Shown here: positions 10,124 through 19,482 of the stretch, piece after piece | How positions within the stretch are numbered: position 1 is the stretch's first letter | Layout of the letters: every line of letters begins with the position of its first letter | Source: AC-32 sp963736055 | GTDB taxonomy: Bacteria > Actinomycetota > Thermoleophilia > Gaiellales > Gaiellaceae | Length of the DNA stretch: 64,000 bases | Direction: 5' to 3' | Assembly (NCBI GenBank): GCA_963736055.1 | Contig: CAVTNM010000008.1 | Span: 1,736,001 to 1,800,000, forward strand | The notes under the pieces: generated by a model | Database searches by the model: none | What the model saw: only the letters and a program-made list of their open reading frames with translations | What the model was told of the DNA's origin: nothing | Made by a program: the position numbers and the translations under genes

Positions 10124-10971
10124 GCGCGGTCGCGGTCGAGGCGCAGCGCGAGCGCCCAGGCTTCCTCGCGGCGGCGTGGGCATTCGTGAAGCACCACATC
10201 CTCACGCTCTACTCGATCCTCTTCTTCGCCTACCTGCTCATCCCGATCGCGGTCGTGATCGTCTTCTCGTTCAACCACCCCAGCGGGAAGTTCAACTACA
10301 CCTGGCAGGGCTTCACCTGGGACAACTGGCGCTACTGGAACGGCGTGCCCGGGATCGAGAGTTCAATCATCCTCTCGCTCGAGATCGCGCTCCTGGCGAG
10401 CGTAGTGGCAACCGGGCTCGGCACGCTGATCGCGCTTGCGCTCGTCCGCTACGGCTTCCGCGGTCGGGCGACGACGAACATCCTCATCTTCCTTCCGCTC
10501 TCGACGCCGGAGATCGTCCTGGGCGCCTCGCTGCTGACGCTGTTCCTCAACCTCACCTTCGTCACCTTCGGCTTCCAGACGATCCTGATCGCGCACATCA
10601 TGTTCTGCATCAGCTTCGCAGTGGTGACCGTGAAGGCGCGCCTCGTCGGCTTCGACCGTCATCTCGAGGAGGCCGCGATGGACCTCGGCGCCAACGAGTG
10701 GACGACCTTCACCAAGGTCACGCTGCCGCTGATCGCCCCGGCCGTCCTGGCCGCGCTGCTGCTCTGCTTCGCGATCTCGATCGACGACTTCGTCGTCACG
10801 TACTTCAACTCGGGGTCGAGCGTGACGTTCCCGCTCTTCGTCTGGGGCGCGGCCCGCATCGGGGCGCCGCCGCAGGTGAACGTGATCGGGACGGCGATCT
10901 TCGTCATCGCCCTCACGGCGATGCTCGTCAACGTGCTCGTCCAGATGCGGCGTCAGAAGGCCGCGGCGTGA
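10120..10971 (+). CDS. potC: polyamine ABC transporter permease
   Basis: A 283-residue permease with six helices and an EAA loop (EEAAMDLGANEWTTFTKVTLPLI). The SIDDFVVTYF motif near the end is characteristic of PotC/PotI. The ATGA overlap with potB and the GTGA overlap with the aminotransferase gene show that transport and catabolism are co-translated. Confidence 0.88.
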   Translation: MSAVAVEAQRERPGFLAAAWAFVKHHILTLYSILFFAYLLIPIAVVIVFSFNHPSGKFNYTWQGFTWDNWRYWNGVPGIESSIILSLEIALLASVVATGLGTLIALALVRYGFRGRATTNILIFLPLSTPEIVLGASLLTLFLNLTFVTFGFQTILIAHIMFCISFAVVTVKARLVGFDRHLEEAAMDLGANEWTTFTKVTLPLIAPAVLAALLLCFAISIDDFVVTYFNSGSSVTFPLFVWGAARIGAPPQVNVIGTAIFVIALTAMLVNVLVQMRRQKAAA

Positions 10972-12440
10972 CCGCCGTCTCGACCGGCCTCTCGCCCGAG
11001 CAGCTTCAACGGGCGGCGCGCGACCACCTCTGGCTCCACTTCACGCGCATGGGCGGCTACCTCGACTCGGAGATCCCGATCATCGTCCGGGGGGAGGGCT
11101 GCTACCTCGAGGACGCGAACGGGAAGCGCTACCTCGACGCGCTGGCCGGGCTGTTCGCAGTCCAGATCGGGTACTCGTTCGGCGACGAGATCGGGGAGGC
11201 GGCGGCGGCCCAGCTCCGCGAGCTGCCGTTCTACACCAACTGGTCCTATGCACACCCGCGCGCGATCGAGCTCGCGGCGGAGGTGGCCTCGCTCGCGCCC
11301 GGCAACCTGAACCGCGTGTTCTTCGTCTCGGGCGGCTCCGAGGCGGTGGAGGCGGCGTGGAAGCTCGCGCGGCAGTACTACTCGGCCCGCGGAGGCCAGC
11401 GGACGAATGTCGCCCGCGTACCGGCCCATCCGGGCGAGCCCCCCGTCGACTTCGACGCCGAACAAGCGGCCCGCCTCGTGGGCGAGCGCCGTTGGAAGGC
11501 GATCTCGCGCCATGTCGCCTACCACGGCACCACCATGGGCGCGCTCTCGATCAACGGGATCCCCGCGCTCCGCGCGCCGTTCGAGCCGCTCGTCCCCGAG
11601 GTCCTCCACGTGCGCAACACCAACCGCTACCACCGGCCGACCGAGGAGACCGAGGAGCAGTTCACGCGGTTCCTGCTCGACGATCTCGAGCACACGATCG
11701 AGGCAGCCGGCCCGGAAACGGTCGCAATGGTGATCATGGAGCCCGTCCAGAACGCCGGCGGGGCGTTCACGCCTCCCGAGGGCTACTGGCGCGGCGTGCG
11801 CGAGATCTGCGACCGCTACGAGATCCTGCTCTGCGCCGACGAGGTGATCACGGGGTTCGGGCGCACGGGCGCCTGGTTCGCCTCGGAGCGCTACGACATC
11901 CGCCCCGACCTGATCACCTGCGCGAAGGGCCTCTCGTCGGCCCACGCGTCGATCGGCGCCGTCGTCGCGGCCGACCACGTGATGGAGCCGTTCCTCGCCA
12001 GCGGGAAGATGTACTCGCACGGCATCACCTTCGGCGGACACCCGGTTCAGGCGGCGATCGCGCTGAAGAACATCGAGATCATGAAGCGCGAGCGGCTCGT
12101 CGAGCGCGTGGCGGCCGAGCAGGACGGCTTCCGCGACACCCTCGCGCAGCTGCTCGAGCTCCCGATCGTGGGCGACCTGCGCGGAACCGGCTTCTTCTAC
12201 GCGCTCGAGCTCGTCAAGGACAAGGAGACGCGCGCGACGTTCTCCGACGAGGAGTGCGAGCGGCTGATCAGAGACTTCCTCACCCCGCGGATGTTCGACG
12301 CCGGCCTGATCTGCCGGGCCGACGATCGGGGCGACCCCGTGATCCAGATCTCGCCGCCGCTCATCGCCGGCCAGGCGGAGTTCGACACGCTCGTCGGCAT
12401 CCTGGGCGAGGTGCTCACGGAGGCCTGGGAGCTGCTCTGA
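10968..12440 (+). CDS. class III aminotransferase (polyamine/omega-amino acid type)
   Basis: PLP-dependent aminotransferase of 490 residues that moves an omega-amino group to a keto acid acceptor. The SGGSEAVEAAWKLARQY motif (phosphate binding), the Asp of CADEVITGFGRTG and the Schiff-base Lys of TCAKGLS (about residue 320) are present. It resembles putrescine/spermidine-pyruvate and beta-alanine-pyruvate transaminases. Compared with the usual spacing between the ARQY helix and the YHGTTMGA motif, it carries roughly 25 extra residues (about 145-175). The GTG start overlaps the permease stop. With the dehydrogenase at 2159 it would turn putrescine into GABA. Confidence 0.87.
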   Translation: MTAVSTGLSPEQLQRAARDHLWLHFTRMGGYLDSEIPIIVRGEGCYLEDANGKRYLDALAGLFAVQIGYSFGDEIGEAAAAQLRELPFYTNWSYAHPRAIELAAEVASLAPGNLNRVFFVSGGSEAVEAAWKLARQYYSARGGQRTNVARVPAHPGEPPVDFDAEQAARLVGERRWKAISRHVAYHGTTMGALSINGIPALRAPFEPLVPEVLHVRNTNRYHRPTEETEEQFTRFLLDDLEHTIEAAGPETVAMVIMEPVQNAGGAFTPPEGYWRGVREICDRYEILLCADEVITGFGRTGAWFASERYDIRPDLITCAKGLSSAHASIGAVVAADHVMEPFLASGKMYSHGITFGGHPVQAAIALKNIEIMKRERLVERVAAEQDGFRDTLAQLLELPIVGDLRGTGFFYALELVKDKETRATFSDEECERLIRDFLTPRMFDAGLICRADDRGDPVIQISPPLIAGQAEFDTLVGILGEVLTEAWELL

Positions 12441-13846
12441 GCCCGACCGTCGTTCCCGGCAGGGCGACGCCGTGGTGGATCGAGGACGCGCTCGCCGCGG
12501 AGGGCGAGGCCGAGCCGGCGCCGCCGCTCGAGGGCGACCTGGAGGCCGACGTCGCGATCGTCGGCGGGGGATACACCGGCCTGTGGACCGCGCTCGCGCT
12601 CAAGGAGCGCGACCCGGACCTGGCCGTGGTCGTGCTCGAGGCGGAGGAGTGCGGCTTCGGGCCCAGCGGGCGCAACGGCGGCTTCGTCCACGGCTACTGG
12701 AGCCACCTCCCGCGGATGAGCGAGCGCTTCGGCGTCGACGGCGCGCTGGCGGTGGCTCGAGCCGGTGACCGGATCGTTCCCGGGATCCGCGACTTCTGCG
12801 AGCGCCACAAGGTCGACGCGTGGCTGCGCGAGAGCGGCATGCTGCGCGTCTCCGCCGCGCCCGCCCAGGACAGCGCTCTCGAGAGCGAGGTCGAGGCCGC
12901 CCGCGAGCTCGGCGTGCCGGAGGAAGCAGTGCCGCTCGAAGGGGACGCGCTGGCCGAGCGAATCCGCTCACCGCGCTTCCGCAAGGGCGTCTTCATGCGC
13001 GACGGAGCGACGATCCACCCGGCCCGCCTGGCGCGAGCGCTGCGCCGGGCCGTCCTAGCTTGTGCTCCAGTGCACGAGCATTCCCGGGTGACGAGGATCG
13101 ACGACCGCCGGCTCGAGACCGAGCACGGGCGCGTGCGCGCGAGGGACATCGTCGTCGCCACGAACGCAGCGGCGGCCGGCTGGAAACCGCTCAGCCGGTA
13201 CCTCACCATCTTCGGCAGCTACGTCGTCCTGACCGAGCCGGTCCCCGAGCTGCTGGAGCAGATCGGCTGGACCGGAGGCGAGGCGGTCTTCGACGGCAGG
13301 ATGTTCCTGCACTACTTCCGAACCACGAACGACGGGCGAGTGCTGATGGGCAGCGGCTCCGGCCCGATCGGATACGGCGGCCGGATCGACGCCCGCTTCA
13401 CAGAGGACGAGCCCACCGGAGCGCGGGCGGAGCAGGGCCTGCGGCGCCTGCTGCCCGACCTGGCAGACGCGCGCGTCACCCACTCGTGGGGCGGGCCGAT
13501 CGACGTCTCGTCCGACCACCTGCCGTTCTTCGGCACGGTTCCCGGGACGCGCATCCACTACGGCGCCGGCTACTCGGGCCACGGCGCCGGCCCGAGCTGG
13601 CTCGGCGGCCAGATCCTGGCGCGGCTGGTTCAGGGCGTGGACGACGAGCTGACGCGCCTGCCGCTGGTGACGCGCCGCGTGCCGAAGCTCCCGCCGGAAC
13701 CCCTTCGCCGTCTCGGCGGCGGGCTCGTCCGCGCCTCGATCATGGCGTGCGAGGAGGCCGAGGAGGAAGGTCGCCGGCCGCCGCTTCCCGCCCGGGTCGG
13801 TGCCGCCGTGCCGCGGCTCCTGCGCCTGTCGGTCGGCACGCGATAA
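12437..13846 (+). CDS. FAD-dependent amine oxidoreductase (PuuB-like)
   Basis: A 469-residue DAO-family flavoenzyme. The dinucleotide-binding motif VAIVGGGYTGLWTALALKE is at about residues 38-56, preceded by the WWIEDALA segment typical of PuuB/gamma-glutamylputrescine oxidases. A C-terminal GAGYSGHGAGPSWLGGQILA motif completes the FAD site. No ATG, GTG or TTG lies between the previous stop and the FAD motif. The only sensible start is a CTG at 12437, which overlaps the aminotransferase TGA by 4 bp exactly like the GTGA/ATGA junctions of this operon. It would oxidise an amine or an N-acylated polyamine. Confidence 0.82.
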   Translation: MSPTVVPGRATPWWIEDALAAEGEAEPAPPLEGDLEADVAIVGGGYTGLWTALALKERDPDLAVVVLEAEECGFGPSGRNGGFVHGYWSHLPRMSERFGVDGALAVARAGDRIVPGIRDFCERHKVDAWLRESGMLRVSAAPAQDSALESEVEAARELGVPEEAVPLEGDALAERIRSPRFRKGVFMRDGATIHPARLARALRRAVLACAPVHEHSRVTRIDDRRLETEHGRVRARDIVVATNAAAAGWKPLSRYLTIFGSYVVLTEPVPELLEQIGWTGGEAVFDGRMFLHYFRTTNDGRVLMGSGSGPIGYGGRIDARFTEDEPTGARAEQGLRRLLPDLADARVTHSWGGPIDVSSDHLPFFGTVPGTRIHYGAGYSGHGAGPSWLGGQILARLVQGVDDELTRLPLVTRRVPKLPPEPLRRLGGGLVRASIMACEEAEEEGRRPPLPARVGAAVPRLLRLSVGTR

Positions 13847-13856
13847 TCGGCGACGG

Positions 13857-15011
13857 ATGGAGATCCTCCTCGGCACCCACGGGCTGTCGGAGTTTCACGG
13901 CTACCTGGAGACCGTGTCCGAGCACCTCGAGCGGCTCGGTCACGAGGTGAGCGTCTTCGACGCCGACGAGGCCCGCCCGGAGGCGGAAGGACTACGCGTG
14001 GTCGGCACCGCGCGCGGCCTGCCGCTGGCACCGAACGTCATCTACGCGCAGGACGCCTACGCCGCCCTCCTGCTGGCCGACCTCTACCCGCTCACGCCGC
14101 AGGTGTTCGCCCTTCACGACGACCGCGCGGAGCTGTGGCTGCCACCGCAGCTGCCGGCCGTGATCGCCCGCGTCGTGGTCTTCGACGACCGCGGGCGCGA
14201 CCGGGCGAAAGCGGCGTCGCTGGTGCACGAGCTCGTCCGCCTGCGGCGGCCCGTGGACACGGAGCGCTTCTCGGCGCAGGCCGCGCCGCGGAAACGGCCG
14301 CGCAAGGTCCGGCTGCACGTCGAGCACCTCTCCGACTTCCGGCGCGGCGTGGTGGAGCGCGCCTGCGTCGACGCCGGGCTCGAGGCCGACGACGACGCCG
14401 ACCTCGCGATCGGGCGGGGACAGCGGATCCTCGAGGCGATGGCGTCGGGGCTGGCCGCCTACGTCTACGGCGAGGAGGGCGGTGACGGCTGGGTCACACC
14501 GGAGCGCTACGAGCAGCTCGAAGCGGACGGGTTCTCCGGCCGCGCCGAGCAAGCGGCGGTCGACTTCGAGCGCCTGCGCCGCGACCTCGACGGCTACGAC
14601 GAGGCGATGGGGCCTGCCAACCGGGAGCTGGCCCTGCGGCACAGCGCCAGGAGCCACGCTCAGGAGCTGACCGCGGTCTTCGAGTCCCTGGCCGAGCGGC
14701 GGGATCCCATCGATGCGCCCCTCCGCGAGCTTGCTCGCCTTGTCCGGCTCGAGGCCAGGTCGGCTCTCCGGGCCGAGACCGACGCCGCCGCTGCGAGCCA
14801 GGCGAGAGCCGAAGCACGACGCCTCGAGCGGGAGCTGGCCGAGGCTCGCGAGCGAAACAACGAGCTCGGAGAGCGCGTGAACGGGCTCGAATCGGCTCTC
14901 CGCGAGGCGGAAGAGCGCGAGGCAGCCGCCGCCGAAGCCGCCGTCCCGAAGCAACGAGGAGTCCGAAAGCTCCTGACGAGAGAAGAGAAACACCCCCCAA
15001 CCGAGGGATGA
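13857..15011 (+). CDS. glycosyltransferase-like protein with C-terminal coiled coil
   Basis: A 384-residue cytoplasmic protein. The N-terminal part (about 1-280) has the pattern of a GT-B fold: a GTHGLSEFHGYLETVSEHLERLGHEVSVFD start and an ILEAMASGLAAYVYG segment matching the donor-site helix of GT4 enzymes. The usual E-x7-E motif is not clear, so it may be inactive or divergent. Residues about 300-375 are Arg/Glu/Ala-rich heptads, a likely coiled coil. The ATG at 13857 lies 9 nt after GATAAT. Its role is unknown. Confidence 0.6.
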   Translation: MEILLGTHGLSEFHGYLETVSEHLERLGHEVSVFDADEARPEAEGLRVVGTARGLPLAPNVIYAQDAYAALLLADLYPLTPQVFALHDDRAELWLPPQLPAVIARVVVFDDRGRDRAKAASLVHELVRLRRPVDTERFSAQAAPRKRPRKVRLHVEHLSDFRRGVVERACVDAGLEADDDADLAIGRGQRILEAMASGLAAYVYGEEGGDGWVTPERYEQLEADGFSGRAEQAAVDFERLRRDLDGYDEAMGPANRELALRHSARSHAQELTAVFESLAERRDPIDAPLRELARLVRLEARSALRAETDAAAASQARAEARRLERELAEARERNNELGERVNGLESALREAEEREAAAAEAAVPKQRGVRKLLTREEKHPPTEG

Positions 15012-15096
15012 CCGATCGGCGTGAGTCCCCGATGGTGATTTCGAGACATAAAGCATCGCCCGAAGCTCAGCGGCCGAGCTTTTCTCACCGGACTCC

Positions 15097-18016
15097 ATGG
15101 CCGCAGACCGCAAACTCCTCGCCGCAGCCTTCGCGGCAATCACCCTCCTGACAGCCGGGCCCGCGCGTGGGGCGGTCGCCCGCCCGACGCAGATCTCGCC
15201 GGCCGGCGGCGCGGTCGTGCAGTTCCTGCCCTCGATGGCCTGGACCGCGGTTCCGGGCGCCGACAAGTACCAGTTCCAGATCAGCGCCGACGCGGGCATG
15301 AACTCCCCTGTCGTCGGGAGACGGCAAGGACAACTTCTTCACCCGCAACACGCGCGCCACCCTGACGGAGACGGTCCCGAACGGGACCTACTACTGGCGG
15401 GTGCGCGCGACGAACGCCGCCGGCGAGGCCTCGGCCTGGACGCAGCCGCGCTCGTTCAAGAAGCAGTGGAACCTGCAGCCGGCGCTGCAGACGCCGGGCT
15501 CGGGCGCGGCGCTCAGCTTCCCGGCCAAGCCGGTCGTGCTCAACTGGTCAGGGGTCGCCGGGGCCGCCCACTACCTCGTCTCGGTCGCGAGCGACCCGAA
15601 TCTGGGCTCGCTCGTCCTCAAGTACTCCAACCAGGACGATCCCAAGGGCCCGCCCAACATCGCCGCCAACTCGGCAGCGATCACAGGCGCGCTGGCACCC
15701 GGGGCGTACTACTGGAGCGTCGTGCCGGTCGATGCCGAGGGCAACCGCGGCGTCGCGACGCCGGTCGCCTCCTTCAACTGGCTCTGGCCCTCCACCACCA
15801 CGACCCAACTCGAGGACCTGAACGCCGCGCCCGAGGCGTACGACCCGCGCTTCTCCTGGAACCCCGTGCCGGGAGCGGCGAGCTACGAGGTCGAGGTCAA
15901 CTCCTCCTCCGACTTCGCACCCGGCTCGAAGGTCTGCTGCGACGACACCAGCATCGCGACCTCGCTCTCGCCGGTGACGCTCTTCAAGGACAACGTCTAC
16001 TACTGGCGCGTCCGCGCGATCGACCCGGACGGCAACGCCGGGGTCTGGAACGCCGGGCAGTCGTTCACGAAGACCTTCGACAAGGTCGCACCGGCCGGCC
16101 CGGTCGATCGGCACGAGCATCAAGAACCTGCACATGCGCGACAACCTCGCCGACCCGGGCACCGACCAGGACACCGGCACCGCCGGGTACCAGACCCGCG
16201 TGCCCGTGGTGACCTGGGATCCCGTTCCCGGCGCTGCGAGCTACGAGATGCAGACCGCCGATCTGGGACGGGGCGGCGTGCCTCTGGGCGCTCGCCGCAC
16301 GTACGTCAAGAAGACCTCCGTCCCGAGCTGGACGCCTCTCGACGCGACGAGCAACAACCCGGTCGTCTGGCAGGGCACGCTCGCCGAGGACTTTCCGTCG
16401 CCCGACGCCAGGTGACTACTGCTTCCGCGTCCGCGCACGGAGCGACCGGGCGCCCGGCTCGCAAGAGGTCTACGGCGACTACACCTACCTCCAGAACGGC
16501 GACACGGACTCGGCCTCTCCCGTCGGGCCCGCCTTCACCTGGACGGACTATCCCGATCCCACCGACCCGACGGCTTCGGCGGGCTGCAACTCGGGCTACC
16601 TCTGCTCGGGGGACTACCTCACTCCGGTCACCGGGACGACGAGCGTGCGCACGCCGCTCTTCACCTGGAAGCCCGTGACAGGTGCGAACAGCTACTTCGT
16701 CGTCGTCGCCAAGGACCAGAACTTCAGCAACGTGGTCGACGAGGGCTTCACGCGCATCCCGGCCTACTCGCCGCGGAACGCGCTCAAGCCGACGACCTAC
16801 ACCGACGAGACGACGAGCTTCTACTGGGCCGTGTTGCCCGCCGACGCAGTCGACGGAGGCGACGCGCTGCCGCTCGACTCGTTCCTCTCGAACCCCGCGA
16901 ACTTCCAGAAGCAGTCGACGCCGCCCAGCCTCGTCTCGCCCAACAGCGTCCAGGTCTTCTACGACCAGCCGACGTTCCGCTGGACGCCGACTCTCGGCGC
17001 GCGCCGCTACCGGATCCAGGTCGCGTCAGACGCGAGCTTCGGCAACCCGCTCGACGACGTCGTCACCGATGCCACCTCGTACTCGAGCAACACCACCTAT
17101 CCGGCCGACACCGTCCTCTACTGGCGTGTCCGCGCCGACGACGAGAACCTGAACGGCCTGACGTGGTCGGCGACCGGGCACCTTCCAGAAGAAGCTCGCC
17201 GCGCCGGTGCCGAGCGCGTCGAACCCGACCTCGGGCGAGATGCCGCCGGTCTGGTCGTGGAGCCCGATCCAGGGCGCCTCCTCGTACGACCTCACGATCG
17301 ACCAGCCCGACGGGACGCACAAGGACTTCACCGGCTTCCGCACCCCGGTGACCTCGTTCCTCAAGATGACCGGGACGGGCGTCTTCCACTGGCGGGTGCG
17401 CGCGGAGTTCCCCAAGATCACGAGCGGCCAGACGCCGGGCCCCTACTCGGCCACGCAGAGCTTCACGCGGACGATCGGCGAGCCCACGAACGCGAGGACC
17501 GACAGCTCGCGCGACCACGTCCTCCTCAGCTGGGATCCGAGGCTCGGCGTGAAGGAGTACAAGCTCCAGATCGCCTCGACGCCCGACTTCAGCCGGATCG
17601 TCGAGACGGTCTCGACGGACAACACGAGCTATGCGCCTCTGATGACCCAGAGCGGCTACGTCCGCGGGGGAGTCCTCTACTGGCGAGTCGCCGGGGTGGA
17701 CGAGGATCGCAACCAGGGCGACTGGACGCAGATCCAGCAGATCAGGCTCCAGCCGCAGATCCGTCTCACGGTCACAGGTGTGGCAAGGCGCAAGCACAAG
17801 GGCGTCGTCAACGCCCGCGTCGTCGACGGGAACGGCCGCTGGCTCTCCGGGGTGGTCGTGCGGGTGACGGGAGCCGGCATCAAGCGCCTCTCGAAGCGCA
17901 CGAACGCCGTCGGGCGCGTGACGTTCAAGGTCAAGCCCCGCAAGCGCGGGAAGCTCGTGTTCACCGCGTCGAAGGCCGGCTACCAGCCCGCCTACCGCGC
18001 CCTCAAGGTCCGCTAG
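15097..18016 (+). CDS. large secreted FN3-like repeat protein, four frameshifts
   Basis: A signal peptide (about residues 1-26) is followed by about eight repeats of roughly 100 residues. Each ends in a YYWRVRAxDxxGNxxxW-type strand, as in fibronectin type III-like modules of surface proteins. A C-terminal domain of about 80 residues (VNARVVDGNGRWLSGVVV...) resembles bacterial Ig-like or carboxypeptidase-regulatory domains. The frame breaks at about 15316-15318 (GGG), 16099-16103 (CCCGG), 16401-16403 (CCC) and 17176-17178 (GGG). Removing one base at each gives one uninterrupted 971-residue protein. Probably exported and cell-surface or matrix-associated; no enzyme motif was seen. Confidence 0.75.
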
Positions 18017-18198
18017 CGGTGCTCCCGCTCGGGGTCGAGCACGTCCGGGGTGGGCGGGATGCCCACGTACGGCTGGCGGCCGGTCTGCGAGATCCGGACC
18101 GTGATCTTGTCCTCTTCGAGGCGCTTGGCCTCCGCGATGGCCTCCGGGTCTGCGGGCTCCGCCCTGAGCCATCTTCGTAGCGTCTGCAACACACCCAC
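18013..18198 (-). CDS. small hypothetical protein
   Basis: About 61 residues from a GTG at 18198 (another GTG lies at 18192, and a longer form with a hydrophobic N terminus is possible). The sequence LRRWLRAEPADPEAIAEAKRLEEDKITVRISQTG is amphipathic and charged, followed by a Pro-rich tail. Its stop shares the CTAG at 18013-18016 with the stop of the convergent FN3-like gene. It is kept because the coding pattern is better than in the other frames. Function unknown. Confidence 0.4.
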   Translation of the reverse strand: MGVLQTLRRWLRAEPADPEAIAEAKRLEEDKITVRISQTGRQPYVGIPPTPDVLDPEREHR

Positions 18199-18303
18199 GC
18201 CCCGAAGTCTATCCAGCACTACAATGCCGCCAACAATCAGAACGAGTACCGGTGGTCTTTGCGCCTCCCTACCGTTCGTCAGTGGTAAGAGGAGGTGGAA
18301 ATA

Positions 18304-18513
18304 GTGGCAACCGGAACTGTCAAGTGGTTCAACGATGCGAAGGGTTACGGGTTCATCACGCCGGAGGACGGCGGGAAGGACCTCTTCGTCCATCACAGCA
18401 ACATCGCGGGCGAAGGCTTCAAGAGCCTCGCCGAGAACGACAAGGTCGAGTTCGAGCCGCGCGAGGGCGAGAAAGGCCCCGAGGCGACGAACGTGTCCGT
18501 CGTCGGGGGCTAG
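18304..18513 (+). CDS. cspA: cold-shock protein (CspA family)
   Basis: A 69-residue OB-fold RNA/DNA chaperone. RNP1 is KGYGFI (about residues 14-19) and RNP2 is DLFVHHS (about 27-33). An AGGAGG Shine-Dalgarno sequence at 18290-18295 sits 8 nt before the GTG at 18304, so the upstream in-frame GTG at 18295 is not used. The protein is the typical length of actinobacterial cold-shock proteins and lies just upstream of infA. Confidence 0.93.
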   Translation: MATGTVKWFNDAKGYGFITPEDGGKDLFVHHSNIAGEGFKSLAENDKVEFEPREGEKGPEATNVSVVGG

Positions 18514-18531
18514 GGCTCCCGCGCTACCTTT

Positions 18532-18562
18532 GTGCTGCGGCCTCGTGACGGGGCCGCAGCAC
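18532..18562 (+). terminator. hairpin between cspA and infA
   Basis: Perfect 11-bp stem GTGCTGCGGCC / GGCCGCAGCAC with a 9-nt loop, 18 bp after the cspA stop and 14 bp before the infA ribosome-binding site. There is no T-tract. It could terminate cspA transcripts, protect a processed end, or act in the infA leader. Confidence 0.5.
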
Positions 18563-18587
18563 AGGAGCTTCGAGAGAGGAGGTACTC

Positions 18588-18806
18588 ATAGCCAAGGAAG
18601 AGAAGATCGAGATGGAGGGCGAGGTGGTCGAGGCATTCCGTAGTGGGATGTACAAGGTCCTCCTCGAGAACGGGCAGGAGACGCTGGGTTACACGGCCGG
18701 GAAGATGCGCCGGTACCGGATCAAGATCCTGCCGGGCGACAAGATCAACATCGAGCTGTCGCCGTACGACCTCAGCCGCGGCCGGATCGTCTACCGGCAC
18801 CGCTAG
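18588..18806 (+). CDS. infA: translation initiation factor IF-1 with apparent ATA start
   Basis: A 72-residue single OB-fold protein that binds the ribosomal A site during initiation. The sequence AKEEKIEMEGEVVEAF at the N terminus and GKMRRYRIKILPGDK followed by ELSPYDLSRGRIVYR near the end match IF-1 along its whole length. The conserved N terminus begins directly after an ATA codon at 18588, which stands 5 nt after a perfect AGGAGG (18577-18582). No ATG, GTG or TTG is available at that position. The first ATG (18612) would delete eight conserved residues and lie about 29 nt from the Shine-Dalgarno. So AUA appears to be the start codon unless the base is a sequencing error. Confidence 0.88.
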   Translation: MAKEEKIEMEGEVVEAFRSGMYKVLLENGQETLGYTAGKMRRYRIKILPGDKINIELSPYDLSRGRIVYRHR

Positions 18807-18876
18807 CCGGAGCCATCGCCGGCGGCCTGCGCTTCAGCGAGCGGTGCGCCTGGTCGATCGGCGCGCGGTTCTGATG

Positions 18877-18882
18877 CACAAT
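18877..18882 (+). promoter_or_regulatory. possible -10 of leaderless promoter (AhpD-like gene)
   Basis: CACAAT lies 6 nt before the ATG at 18889. It supports that ATG over the one at 18874. Confidence 0.35.
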
Positions 18883-18888
18883 CCTCCG

Positions 18889-19389
18889 ATGACGACGAAC
18901 CACGAGCGGGCGTTCGCGGACCGGCCGGAGGTCTACGCTGCGTGGGGGCAGTTGAACGGCGCGATCAAGGAAGGGATGGACCTGCGCCGCTACGAGCTCG
19001 CCACCTTCGCCGCCGCGCGGCGGCTCCGCTCGAGCTACTGCTGCCTGGCACACGGCACCGTCCTGATGGACAGCTTCGGCGAGCCTGTCCGCCAGATCGC
19101 GCTCGACCACCGGGCCGCGGGGCTCGACGAGGTGGACGTCGCCGTGATGGACCTGGCTGAGCGGGTCGTCGACGACGCGACGGCGATCGAGGACGCAGAC
19201 CTGCAGCGACTGCGCGACCTGGGCCTCTCCGACACGGAGATCATGGACGTCGTCCTCGCGGCCGCGGCACGGTGCTTCTTCTCGAAGACGCTCGACGCTC
19301 TGGACATCCGCCCGGACCCGAGCTACCGCGAGCTCGACTCGGACCTGCGCGACGCGCTCGTGGTCGGCCGGCCCATCGCCGACACTTAG
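18889..19389 (+). CDS. carboxymuconolactone decarboxylase/AhpD-like protein
   Basis: A 166-residue all-helical protein of the AhpD/CMD family. The segment AARRLRSSYCCLAHGTVLMD (about residues 42-61) resembles the C-x-x-C-x3-H redox motif of AhpD, here with adjacent Cys residues (CCLAH) rather than CxxC. Peroxide-linked thiol chemistry is therefore uncertain. The second half carries SDTEIMDVVLAAAARCFFSKTLDALD, the usual family ending. Chosen start ATG 18889, with ATG 18874 possible. Confidence 0.75.
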   Translation: MTTNHERAFADRPEVYAAWGQLNGAIKEGMDLRRYELATFAAARRLRSSYCCLAHGTVLMDSFGEPVRQIALDHRAAGLDEVDVAVMDLAERVVDDATAIEDADLQRLRDLGLSDTEIMDVVLAAAARCFFSKTLDALDIRPDPSYRELDSDLRDALVVGRPIADT

Positions 19390-19482
19390 CCCGTTCGATC
19401 AGGCCGGCCGGATAGCCGAGCGGCTCGATCCACGGGCCCGACAAGGCATCGCGGGGCTTCGAGCCGAGTGCGGCGGCCGGAT

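Noticed and set aside
15097..18016. programmed ribosomal frameshifting
   Set aside because: Four separate breaks without slippery heptamers or a common motif; single extra bases explain all.
18612..18806. infA starting at ATG 18612
   Set aside because: Would remove eight conserved residues and lie about 29 nt from the Shine-Dalgarno sequence.
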